In this document: positions 57,957 through 64,000 of the stretch, one piece after another
Layout: each line of letters opens with the position of its first letter
Numbering within the stretch: the first letter of the stretch is position 1
From: Kibdelosporangium persicum
GTDB lineage: Bacteria; Actinomycetota; Actinomycetes; Mycobacteriales; Pseudonocardiaceae
Direction of reading: 5' to 3'
Assembly (NCBI RefSeq): GCF_013280595.1
Contig: NZ_JAAATY010000017.1
Location: 62,001 to 126,000 of the forward strand
Length of the DNA stretch: 64,000 nt
Translations under genes and position numbers: made by a program
The notes under the pieces: generated by a model
Databases searched by the model: none
What the model was told of the DNA's origin: nothing
Seen by the model: the letters and a program-made list of their open reading frames with translations, nothing else

Positions 57957-58123
57957 GGGTACCTGCACATCTATCGAATGGGGATGGAGGTGCACCTCGT
58001 GAATGCGGCTCAGCGGTGCGAACCCGACCACAAGAGCCGGTGCTGCCCCGAATGATGTCCCAGCCGGCCGGATGCTCGCAACAATTCAACCGGGAAACCC
58101 GCCGGAGAATGTCCGTGCCATTA

Positions 58124-58168
58124 CGGGCTCGTTGATATCACGGCAAGCCGTGCCACCACACGAGCCCG
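58124..58168 (-). terminator. Nested stem-loop after the TIM-barrel gene
   Basis: CGGGCTCGT (58124-58132) pairs with ACGAGCCCG (58160-58168), and inside it CACGGC-AA-GCCGTG (58139-58152) forms a second hairpin. It is 25-69 bases after the leftward gene's stop at 58193. A further 11-bp hairpin (58195-58218) covers the gene's last codons. No U-run, as is usual in actinobacteria. The 57957-58192 gap otherwise holds only the aldo/keto reductase promoter region. Confidence 0.5.
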
Positions 58169-58192
58169 CATGTCCCGCTTCCCGGCGGGCGC

Positions 58193-59206
58193 TCAGCCGT
58201 CCCGCTGGCGGGACGGCTCGCTCTGCGGCCGCGCGGCGTAGATCCGCGCGATTTCGTGGAAGGCCGCCTTGGGTGCCCACCGCTGGCCGCTTCGCTGGGT
58301 CACCTTCGTGATCGCGTATCCGGCCATGTCGAGGTCCCGCGCCGCCCGGCCGGAATGCAGCCGGGTGCGGTCGACGAACTCGAACACGAACGCGCCGTCG
58401 ACGTCTTCATCGCGGTAGATCCCGAGCAGTTCGGCCAGATACCTGGCCTGTGTGCCCTCGTCTCTGGTGAATCCGGGGCGCACCCGCGGCGGGTCGGTGC
58501 GCCAATCGACGATCCCGTGTGTCGCCGGTCCGTCGTCGTCCGCGCCCACATAGCTCCCGCAGCCGAATTCCAGAATGACGACGGGCTTGCCGTGCCGGTG
58601 CTGACGGCGCAGTTCCGCGCGGTATCCGACGCGGTTGTGCCGGTGCCGGTAGTAGTTCACGCCGACGATGTCGAACGCGGTCCAGTCGACTTTCTCCCAG
58701 AAACCCGACGCGTACGTGATCCGGCCGTGGAAACCCGCGCGGGCGGTCGCCGCTGCCTGTCCGAGAAACACGTTCAGCCGCCTGTTGAACAGCGGGAGCA
58801 GTGCCCACCAGCGGGGTGACTCCAGCGGGAATCCCTTGTCCGCCGCGGTGCGGCCGGGAATGATCCCGTCGGTGTAGAGCGAGTACTCGCAGCCCACGTT
58901 GAGCACGATCGCCGGGTGTTCCCGCCGCAGCTGCTCGGCGGCGTGCGCGGCTTCGCCCAGGTGGGCGAGCACTTCGGCGGGTGCCGCGTCGGGCAGCCGG
59001 GGTTGCAGCCAGACTTCGAGGCCGAGTTCGAGCGCGACACGGGCGGCTTCGGCCAGCTGCCGCACATCGCGGCCGTAGATGTTCACCGCGTTGCAATACA
59101 ACTCGTCGCGAATGGCGATAAGGTCTTGCCGTACGATGTCCGCGCCGTCCGTGTACCAGTAGTCGGACTCGATTCGATAATTGATGCCCCGGTGGACAAG
59201 GCTCAT
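58193..59206 (-). CDS. TIM-barrel glycoside-hydrolase-like protein
   Basis: 337 residues. (beta/alpha)8 pattern with HRGINYRI, AVNIYGRDVRQL, GLEVWLQPRLP, VLNVGCEYSLYTDG (likely acid/base Glu about residue 108), TYASGFWEKVDWTAFDIVGVNYYRH and VVILEFGCGSYVG (likely nucleophile Glu about residue 215), as in glycoside hydrolase clan A. Relatives are often labelled 'abortive infection protein', a label not supported by these motifs. No signal peptide, so cytosolic. It could trim or recycle the oligosaccharide, hydrolyse an intracellular glycoside or act in glycosyl transfer. ATG 59206 overlaps the stop of the upstream 54-codon ORF. Confidence 0.8.
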   Translation of the reverse strand: MSLVHRGINYRIESDYWYTDGADIVRQDLIAIRDELYCNAVNIYGRDVRQLAEAARVALELGLEVWLQPRLPDAAPAEVLAHLGEAAHAAEQLRREHPAIVLNVGCEYSLYTDGIIPGRTAADKGFPLESPRWWALLPLFNRRLNVFLGQAAATARAGFHGRITYASGFWEKVDWTAFDIVGVNYYRHRHNRVGYRAELRRQHRHGKPVVILEFGCGSYVGADDDGPATHGIVDWRTDPPRVRPGFTRDEGTQARYLAELLGIYRDEDVDGAFVFEFVDRTRLHSGRAARDLDMAGYAITKVTQRSGQRWAPKAAFHEIARIYAARPQSEPSRQRDG

Positions 59207-59367
59207 TGTGTATCCTCGTTCGACAGGTGCTGAATAATACGTTCGAACACGTCCGTCATAGGTATGCCGATAGCTTTCGCCTCGTTCACCATGGGCTCGA
59301 GGTAGGTCGCGAAGAACGTCTCCCTTCGTTCCGCGCGCCCGCCCTCCTGCCGCAGGTCAAAGGACAT
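59203..59367 (-). CDS. 54-residue helical protein (GntR-tail-like)
   Basis: The frame runs from ATG 59367 to TGA 59203-59205 and is coupled to the TIM-barrel gene (ATGA). Sequence begins MSFDLRQEGGRAERRETF and ends FERIIQHLSNEDTQ. The central MVNEAKAIGIPMTDVFERI resembles the short dimerisation tail (EARRLGLSxDEL) of YtrA-type GntR regulators, but there is no winged helix. GAGG lies nine bases upstream of the start. A TIM-barrel chaperone, subunit or regulator role is possible; no function is claimed. Confidence 0.6.
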   Translation of the reverse strand: MSFDLRQEGGRAERRETFFATYLEPMVNEAKAIGIPMTDVFERIIQHLSNEDTQ

Positions 59368-59550
59368 GCCGATGCCTCATTTCACGTGGTTGTCATTGCT
59401 CGATCCGCGTAATAGATTGCGGAGAGCGGTGAACATCATCCTACGTCGTGGCGTGCCGGGCTGACTACCCTCGGTGAACTGTCCACGGCGGCAAATCCCT
59501 TGTTGTGCTCCGGCCGTCGTGCCAGGCCGTCCGATGCGGAGAGGAATTCG

Positions 59551-60888
59551 ATGCGGGTTCTGTTCGCCACATATGCGGTGAAAACGCATTTCCAGGCGAT
59601 GGTGCCGCTGGCGTGGGCGTTGCGTAACGCGGGCCACGAGGTCAGGGTGGCCAGCCAGCCTGAGCTGGCCGACGTCATCACCAGCGCCGGCCTGACGGCG
59701 GTGTCCGTCGGCCAGGACCACACGCTGTGGCGTACCGCCAACCGGTTTCTGACCAAGCGGTACGCGGAGTCCAACCCGGCGGTGTACAAGTCCGTCCGTG
59801 AGGCCAAGGTGCTGCCGTTCGACCAGGCCGAGCGCGCGCCGGAACAGCTGACGGTGGACGACCTGGCGCCGGCCTACGACAACCTGGTGCGGTCCTGGTA
59901 CCGGATCGTCAACAACACCATGGTCGCCGACCTGGTCGACTTCGCCCGGCACTGGCGGCCGGACCTGGTCATCTGGGAGCCCAACAGCTACGCGGCGGCG
60001 ATCGCGGCCGAGGTGTCCGGCGCCGCGCACGCCAGGATGCTGTGGGGCGCCGACATTTTCGCCGTCACCCGGGCCCGGTTGCTCGACCTGCGAGCGGGAC
60101 GACCCGACGCGCTGGGGGAGTGGCTCGCCGGGCTGATCGAGCCGTACGGCCACGACTTCACCGAAACCCTGGTCACTGGGGACTTCACGATCGACCAGCT
60201 GCCCGGCCCGCTGCGGATGACAGCCGATCACGTGCACTACGTGCGGATGGGATACGTGCCGTACAACGGCGTGGCCACCGTGCCAAAGTGGTTGTGGGAG
60301 CAGCCGAAACGGCCACGAGTCGCGCTGACCCTGGGTGTGTCCGCCGCGGAGAGCTTCGGCGGATACGGCGTCAGCGTCCAGGACGTGCTGGACTCGTTGG
60401 CGGACCTGGACATCGAGATCGTGGCCACAGTGGCCGAACGGGAACAAGACAAGCTCCGGCAGATCCCGGAGAACACCAGGGTCGTTCCGTCCGTGCCGCT
60501 GCATGCGCTGCTGCCCGGCTGCTCGGCGGCCATCCACCACGCGGGGTTCAACACGTTGTGCACCACCCTGTTCTACGGCGTGCCGCCGATGTCACTGCCG
60601 GAACGGTTCGACGAACCGCTGCTCGCACGACGAGTCGAGCAACAGGGCGCGGGGCTCTCGGTGCACATGGCGGAGGCGACCGGCGAGCAGGTGCGTGCCG
60701 GAGTGCTCCGGCTGTTGACCGAACCGTCGTTCCGGCAGGCGGTGCAGCCGCTGACCGCCGAGATGACCGCCATGCCGTCACCGGCGGATCTGGTGGCATA
60801 CCTGGAAGAACTCACCGACGGCTATCGCCGTCACCCCAGCCCAGCTGTCCGGCAAGTCGCCGCACTTCACGGAAACGGATCATCATGA
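59551..60888 (+). CDS. Glycosyltransferase 8 of 8 (EryCIII/DesVII-like)
   Basis: 445 residues and on the opposite strand from the other seven. RVLFATYAVKTHFQAMVPLAWALRNAGHEVRVASQPELADVITSAGLTAV, RSWYRIVNNTMVADLVDFARHWRPDLVIWEPNSYAAAIAAEVSGAAHARMLWGAD, RPRVALTLGVSAAESFGGYGVSVQDVLDSLADLDIEIVAT and donor motif HHAGFNTLCTTLFYGVPPMSLP. ATG 59551 with GAGAGGA upstream. Its stop overlaps rfbA by four bases. Since it is translationally tied to dTDP-sugar supply, it may add an early sugar to the aglycone (inference). Confidence 0.93.
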   Translation: MRVLFATYAVKTHFQAMVPLAWALRNAGHEVRVASQPELADVITSAGLTAVSVGQDHTLWRTANRFLTKRYAESNPAVYKSVREAKVLPFDQAERAPEQLTVDDLAPAYDNLVRSWYRIVNNTMVADLVDFARHWRPDLVIWEPNSYAAAIAAEVSGAAHARMLWGADIFAVTRARLLDLRAGRPDALGEWLAGLIEPYGHDFTETLVTGDFTIDQLPGPLRMTADHVHYVRMGYVPYNGVATVPKWLWEQPKRPRVALTLGVSAAESFGGYGVSVQDVLDSLADLDIEIVATVAEREQDKLRQIPENTRVVPSVPLHALLPGCSAAIHHAGFNTLCTTLFYGVPPMSLPERFDEPLLARRVEQQGAGLSVHMAEATGEQVRAGVLRLLTEPSFRQAVQPLTAEMTAMPSPADLVAYLEELTDGYRRHPSPAVRQVAALHGNGSS

Positions 60889-61757
60889 AGGGAATCATCC
60901 TCGCAGGCGGAAGCGGGACCCGGCTCTACCCGCTGACCGCCGCGACCTCGAAGCAACTGCTGCCCGTCTACGACAAGCCGATGGTCTACTACCCGTTGTC
61001 GGTGCTGATGCTCGCCGACATCCGGGACGTGCTGATCATCTCGACGCCCACGAGCGTGCCCGCGATGCGGTCGTTGCTCGGCGACGGCACGCACCTCGGG
61101 ATGAACATCACCTACGCCGTCCAGCCCGAGCCCAACGGCATCGCCGAGGCGTTCCTGATCGGCGCGGACCACATCGGCGGTGAGGACTCCGCGCTCATCC
61201 TGGGAGACAACATCTTCCACGGGACCGGGTTCCCCGGCCTGTTGCGGGACACCCGCAAGAACCTCGACGGCGCCACGCTGTTCGGCTACCCGGTCTCCGA
61301 TCCGGAGCGCTACGGCATCGGCGAGCTCGACGAGCGCGGGAACCTCGTCTCCCTTGAGGAGAAACCGAAGCAGCCGCGCTCGGACAACGCGATCACCGGG
61401 CTGTACTTCTACGACTCCGACGTCGTCGAGATCGCCAAGGGCCTCACGCCGTCCGCCCGCGGCGAGCTGGAGATCACCGACGTCAACAAGGAGTACCTGC
61501 GTGCGGGCCGGGCCCGCCTGGTCCGCCTCGGCCGCGGCTTCACCTGGCTGGACGCCGGGACGCACGAGTCGCTGCTGGAAGCGAGCCAGTACGTGCACGT
61601 GCTGGAGAACAGGCAAGGCGTGCGGGTGGCGTGCCTGGAGGAGATCGCGTTGCGGATGGGCTTCATCAACGCCGACGAGTGCTACTCGCTCGGCGAAAGG
61701 ATGACCAATTCGCAGTACGGGCGCTACGTCATGACTGTGGCGCGGTCGGCGGCATGA
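60885..61757 (+). CDS. rfbA: Glucose-1-phosphate thymidylyltransferase (RmlA/RfbA)
   Basis: 290 residues. MKGIILAGGSGTRLYPLTAATSKQLLPVYDKPMVYYPLSVLMLA (nucleotide-binding G-x-G-T-R loop), GDNIFHG (Asp metal site), EEKPKQPRSDNAITGLYFYD and ITDVNKEYLRAGRARLVRLGRGFTWLDAGTHESL. It makes dTDP-glucose, first step of all dTDP-deoxyhexoses used by such transferases. ATG overlaps the preceding glycosyltransferase stop; its own stop overlaps the adenylating-enzyme start. RmlB and other deoxysugar genes are not in the window and presumably lie beyond its right edge. Confidence 0.97.
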   Translation: MKGIILAGGSGTRLYPLTAATSKQLLPVYDKPMVYYPLSVLMLADIRDVLIISTPTSVPAMRSLLGDGTHLGMNITYAVQPEPNGIAEAFLIGADHIGGEDSALILGDNIFHGTGFPGLLRDTRKNLDGATLFGYPVSDPERYGIGELDERGNLVSLEEKPKQPRSDNAITGLYFYDSDVVEIAKGLTPSARGELEITDVNKEYLRAGRARLVRLGRGFTWLDAGTHESLLEASQYVHVLENRQGVRVACLEEIALRMGFINADECYSLGERMTNSQYGRYVMTVARSAA

Positions 61758-62824
61758 GCCGTCCCGCCAGCGAGACATCTGCGGGGACCAGAGGATTCCC
61801 CGCGATACCACCGGATGAGCTGCTGTCAGCCGGGTTCGACGCGATCACCGACCGGCCGTGGCGTACACAGTGGACATCCGGCGCCGCGGACCTGGTGCGC
61901 GACTTGCTGCCGGAGACGGTGGTGACGCGCACGTCCGGGTCCACCGGTCCCAGCCAGGAATGGCCACGCACACGCGAGCAGTTGTGGGCGGAAGCAGGCC
62001 TGCTGGCGGATCTGCTGCGTCCCCATCGGCCGGACGCGGTGGTGTCCTTCGCGCCGCCGAGGCACTTGTTCGGTGCGCTGGCCAGCGTGCTCGTGCCGGC
62101 CCGGCTGGGTGCCGAGGCCTGGTACCGGCCGGGGTTCTTCGGTTCCCTGCCCCCGGTGGCCGGCCGGCGCGTGGTCGTCGTTGCGGTGCCGTGGATCTTC
62201 CGGCTCCTGCTGGAACATCCGGACTGGGTGCGTTCGCTGGCCGACCTGACGGTGTTGCACAGCACCGCGCTGCTGCCCGCCACCGCCGGGGACTTCCTGG
62301 CGAGCGCGGAGCAGGCGCGCATCGTCGAGGTCTTCGGGGCCACGGAGACGGGGGGCGTGGCGTATCGGTGGTGGCGTGGTGGAAACCCGCCGTGGCAGCT
62401 GTTCGACGACGTCACAGTCGATTTCCCCGGGCCGGGTGAGCACCCGCTGGTGGTGCGCGGCCCTCGGCTGGCCGGGAATGCACGGAGCCGGCAGCTGGAC
62501 GACTTCGTCGAGCCGGTCGGCGACCGGCGGTTCCGGTTCACCGGCAGGCGGAGCCGGTTGGTGAAGGTCAACGGGCGACGGTTGAACCTCGACGAGCTGG
62601 AAGTGGCACTGCGCGCGGTGGTCCGGTGTGCCGACCTGGCGCTCGTGCCCAGCGCGGACGCCATGACCGGCGAACACCTGGAGTTGCTGATAGTCCCGCC
62701 CGACGGCGGCCGGCACGACCTCAGCCCGGTTGTCGACGTGCTGGGGTTGCGGCCGAGGCGTGTGCACGTGGTCGATCGGATCGACCGGACCGAGACGGGC
62801 AAACTCCGGCGAGCCGTGTCATGA
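61754..62824 (+). CDS. Short adenylate-forming enzyme (AMP ligase)
   Basis: 356 residues, well below the usual 500 or more. P-loop TSGSTGPSQEW (residues 60-70), FGATETGGVAYRWW (A5), a FTGRRSRLVKVNGRRLNLDELEVAL segment (A8) and ETGKLRRAVS (A10 Lys). The N-terminal lid strands (A1-A2) before the P-loop are absent. Such short forms occur in natural product clusters, where they load carboxylic acids onto carrier proteins. Coupled to rfbA and to the ammonia-lyase (both overlap by four bases), it most likely activates the cinnamate made by the lyase, perhaps onto the ACP at 56556 (inference). Confidence 0.85.
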   Translation: MSRPASETSAGTRGFPAIPPDELLSAGFDAITDRPWRTQWTSGAADLVRDLLPETVVTRTSGSTGPSQEWPRTREQLWAEAGLLADLLRPHRPDAVVSFAPPRHLFGALASVLVPARLGAEAWYRPGFFGSLPPVAGRRVVVVAVPWIFRLLLEHPDWVRSLADLTVLHSTALLPATAGDFLASAEQARIVEVFGATETGGVAYRWWRGGNPPWQLFDDVTVDFPGPGEHPLVVRGPRLAGNARSRQLDDFVEPVGDRRFRFTGRRSRLVKVNGRRLNLDELEVALRAVVRCADLALVPSADAMTGEHLELLIVPPDGGRHDLSPVVDVLGLRPRRVHVVDRIDRTETGKLRRAVS

Positions 62825-64000
62825 GCGGACTGGCTTCGCTGGTGCGGCAGGCAGGCTGGGACGCCGTGCTGCCCGACTGCGGTCCGGACGACATCGACCG
62901 GATGGCCGAGAGCACCGCGACCGTGGACAAGGCACTGGCCGCCGGAGTGCGGATCTACGGCCTCACCCAGGGCTTCGGGCCGCTTGTGGAGTTCACCGCG
63001 GCGTCCGAGGCCGAGCAGGGCACGAGCCTGATCGCCCACCTGGGCAGTGGCCAGGGCCGCCCACTGGACCCGGACGTCTGCCGGTTGATCGTGTGGCTGC
63101 GGCTGGTGAGCATGCGCAAGGGGTATTCGGCGGTGTCGCCGGAGTTCTGGCACGTGCTCGCGGACCTGTGGAATCGCGGGTTCACCCCGGCGATTCCCCG
63201 CGACGGCACGGTCAGCGCGAGCGGCGACCTGCAACCGCTGGCACATGCGGCTCTCGCGTACGCCGGTCACGGCGACGCGTGGGTGCGGGTCGAGAACGAA
63301 TGGACACTGCGCCCCGCCGCCGAAACGCTCGCGGCACTGTCGGCCGAACCCGTCGAATGGCCGGTCCGGGAGGCGTTGGCGTTCGTCAACGGGACCGGTG
63401 CCAGCCTCGCCGTCGCGATCGTGAACCAGCAGTCGGCGACACGGCTCGTACGCGCGGTCACCCTGCTGACGGCCCGTATTGTCTTCCTGTTGCGCGCCAA
63501 CAGGGAGCACTACCACCCGGGTGTCGCGGTCGCTCGTGGCCAACCTGGACAGTCCACTGTGGCGCGCTGGTTGCGTGAGTCGCTGCCGCCGGACACGGCC
63601 AGGGACCCGGCACGGCCGCTGCAGGAGCCGTACAGCCTGCGGTGCGCGCCGCAAGTGCTCGGCGCGGTACTCGACCAGCTCGACTCGGCGGGCAACGTCC
63701 TGCTGAACGAGGCGTTCGGCTGTACGGACAACCCGCTTACCTACGAAACGGAGGTGCTGCACGGCGGCAACTTCCACGCGATGCCGGTCGGCCTCGCCTC
63801 CGACCAGATCGGGCTGGCCCTGCACCAAGCCGCCTACCTGGCGGAACGACAGCTGGCCCTGATCTGCGACCCCGGCACCAACGGCGGACTGCCGCCCATG
63901 CTCACCCCGCGCCCGGGACGTGGCTGCGGCCTGGCGGGGGTGCAGATCAGCGCGACCTCGTTCGTGTCCAGAATCAGGCAGTTGGTGTACCCGGCGTCGC
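62821..64000 (+). CDS. Tyrosine ammonia-lyase (Sam8-like), 3' end beyond window
   Basis: 393 residues visible, cut by the window edge before the C-terminus. MIO prosthetic group Ala-Ser-Gly in VSASGDLQPLAHAALA (residues 133-135), catalytic Tyr in IYGLTQGFGPL (Tyr46), His in LIAHLGSGQG (His73, the position that selects tyrosine in bacterial lyases), and FVNGTGAS and GGNFHAMPVGLASDQI. By memory it is clearly homologous to Sam8 of Saccharothrix espanaensis (saccharomicin pathway), with many conservative differences, so it is an orthologue from another strain. It forms p-coumarate from tyrosine. An aminomutase is the alternative. ATG overlaps the upstream stop. Confidence 0.9.
   Translation, partial: MSGLASLVRQAGWDAVLPDCGPDDIDRMAESTATVDKALAAGVRIYGLTQGFGPLVEFTAASEAEQGTSLIAHLGSGQGRPLDPDVCRLIVWLRLVSMRKGYSAVSPEFWHVLADLWNRGFTPAIPRDGTVSASGDLQPLAHAALAYAGHGDAWVRVENEWTLRPAAETLAALSAEPVEWPVREALAFVNGTGASLAVAIVNQQSATRLVRAVTLLTARIVFLLRANREHYHPGVAVARGQPGQSTVARWLRESLPPDTARDPARPLQEPYSLRCAPQVLGAVLDQLDSAGNVLLNEAFGCTDNPLTYETEVLHGGNFHAMPVGLASDQIGLALHQAAYLAERQLALICDPGTNGGLPPMLTPRPGRGCGLAGVQISATSFVSRIRQLVYPAS

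Noticed and set aside
58193-59206. Phage abortive-infection system
   Set aside because: Relatives carry this label, but the protein shows glycoside-hydrolase clan A features and no other defence gene is near.
62821-64000. Identity with the published saccharomicin producer
   Set aside because: The lyase differs at many positions from the Sam8 sequence as I remember it, so the window is not that strain; this rests on memory.
62821-64000. Histidine ammonia-lyase
   Set aside because: The selectivity region (AHLGSGQG) and overall sequence follow tyrosine lyases, and no histidine-utilisation genes are near.
1-64000. CRISPR arrays, rRNA, tRNA, replication origin, phage integrase
   Set aside because: None seen on reading both strands; no regularly spaced repeats or structural RNA signatures.

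Overview
The window is high-GC actinobacterial DNA. Small lipoproteins, GTG/TTG starts, ATGA/GTGA stop-start overlaps, a mycothiol-dependent maleylpyruvate isomerase family protein, an LmbU-type regulator and an XRE/ImmA/DUF6545 triad all fit a Pseudonocardiales-type actinomycete (Saccharothrix/Lentzea/Amycolatopsis neighbourhood). The genus is inference; no rRNA or tRNA gene was seen.

0-10 kb: an IS3-type transposase remnant, a TlpA-like thioredoxin lipoprotein overlapping ccdA (thiol-redox pair), a frameshifted NucA/NucB-like nuclease relic followed by a possible immunity gene, a nucleotidyltransferase, a cytochrome P450 and three secreted alpha/beta hydrolases ending at a strong bidirectional terminator.

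10-35 kb: a catabolic island. A three-gene gentisate operon (gentisate dioxygenase, maleylpyruvate isomerase, fumarylpyruvate hydrolase) is divergent from an IclR regulator. It is followed by an amino-acid-type ABC importer, a CapA-like protein, an ADP-forming acyl-CoA synthetase, an FAD hydroxylase, an AMP-forming acyl-CoA ligase, a thiolase, an iron/phosphonate-type ABC importer, a second P450, an SDR, a MaoC hydratase, a family III CoA-transferase and a divergent pair of 2-hydroxyacyl-CoA dehydratase/benzoyl-CoA-reductase-like subunits. Two PaaX-family repressors sit inside. Taken together it looks like CoA-dependent side-chain degradation of an aromatic (phenylpropanoid-like) acid that converges on gentisate.

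35-44 kb: mixed housekeeping and regulatory genes: GPP34 protein, GntR regulator and membrane protein with a clear operator, SnoaL-like protein, Asp-type alpha/beta hydrolase with a divergent TetR regulator, DEAD-box RNA helicase, and an XRE / ImmA-IrrE / MAB_1171c-type triad.

44-64 kb: the most notable region, the left part of a biosynthetic gene cluster that runs off the right edge. Seven tandem paralogous EryCIII/DesVII-like glycosyltransferases lie in one leftward operon with an NDP-sugar ketoreductase, an acyl carrier protein and an aldo/keto reductase. A leftward TIM-barrel protein with a tiny upstream ORF is divergent from an eighth glycosyltransferase, which is followed by rfbA, a short adenylate-forming enzyme and an MIO-type tyrosine ammonia-lyase closely resembling Sam8 of the saccharomicin cluster. 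The combination (tyrosine to coumarate starter, carrier protein, a battery of deoxysugar glycosyltransferases) points to a saccharomicin-like oligosaccharide (polyglycosylated cinnamate) antibiotic. Two of the eight glycosyltransferases are internally deleted and lack the conserved HHAG motif. Two bacterial PH-domain membrane proteins at the end of the operon are candidate self-protection genes, and an LmbU-family gene is the candidate cluster regulator.
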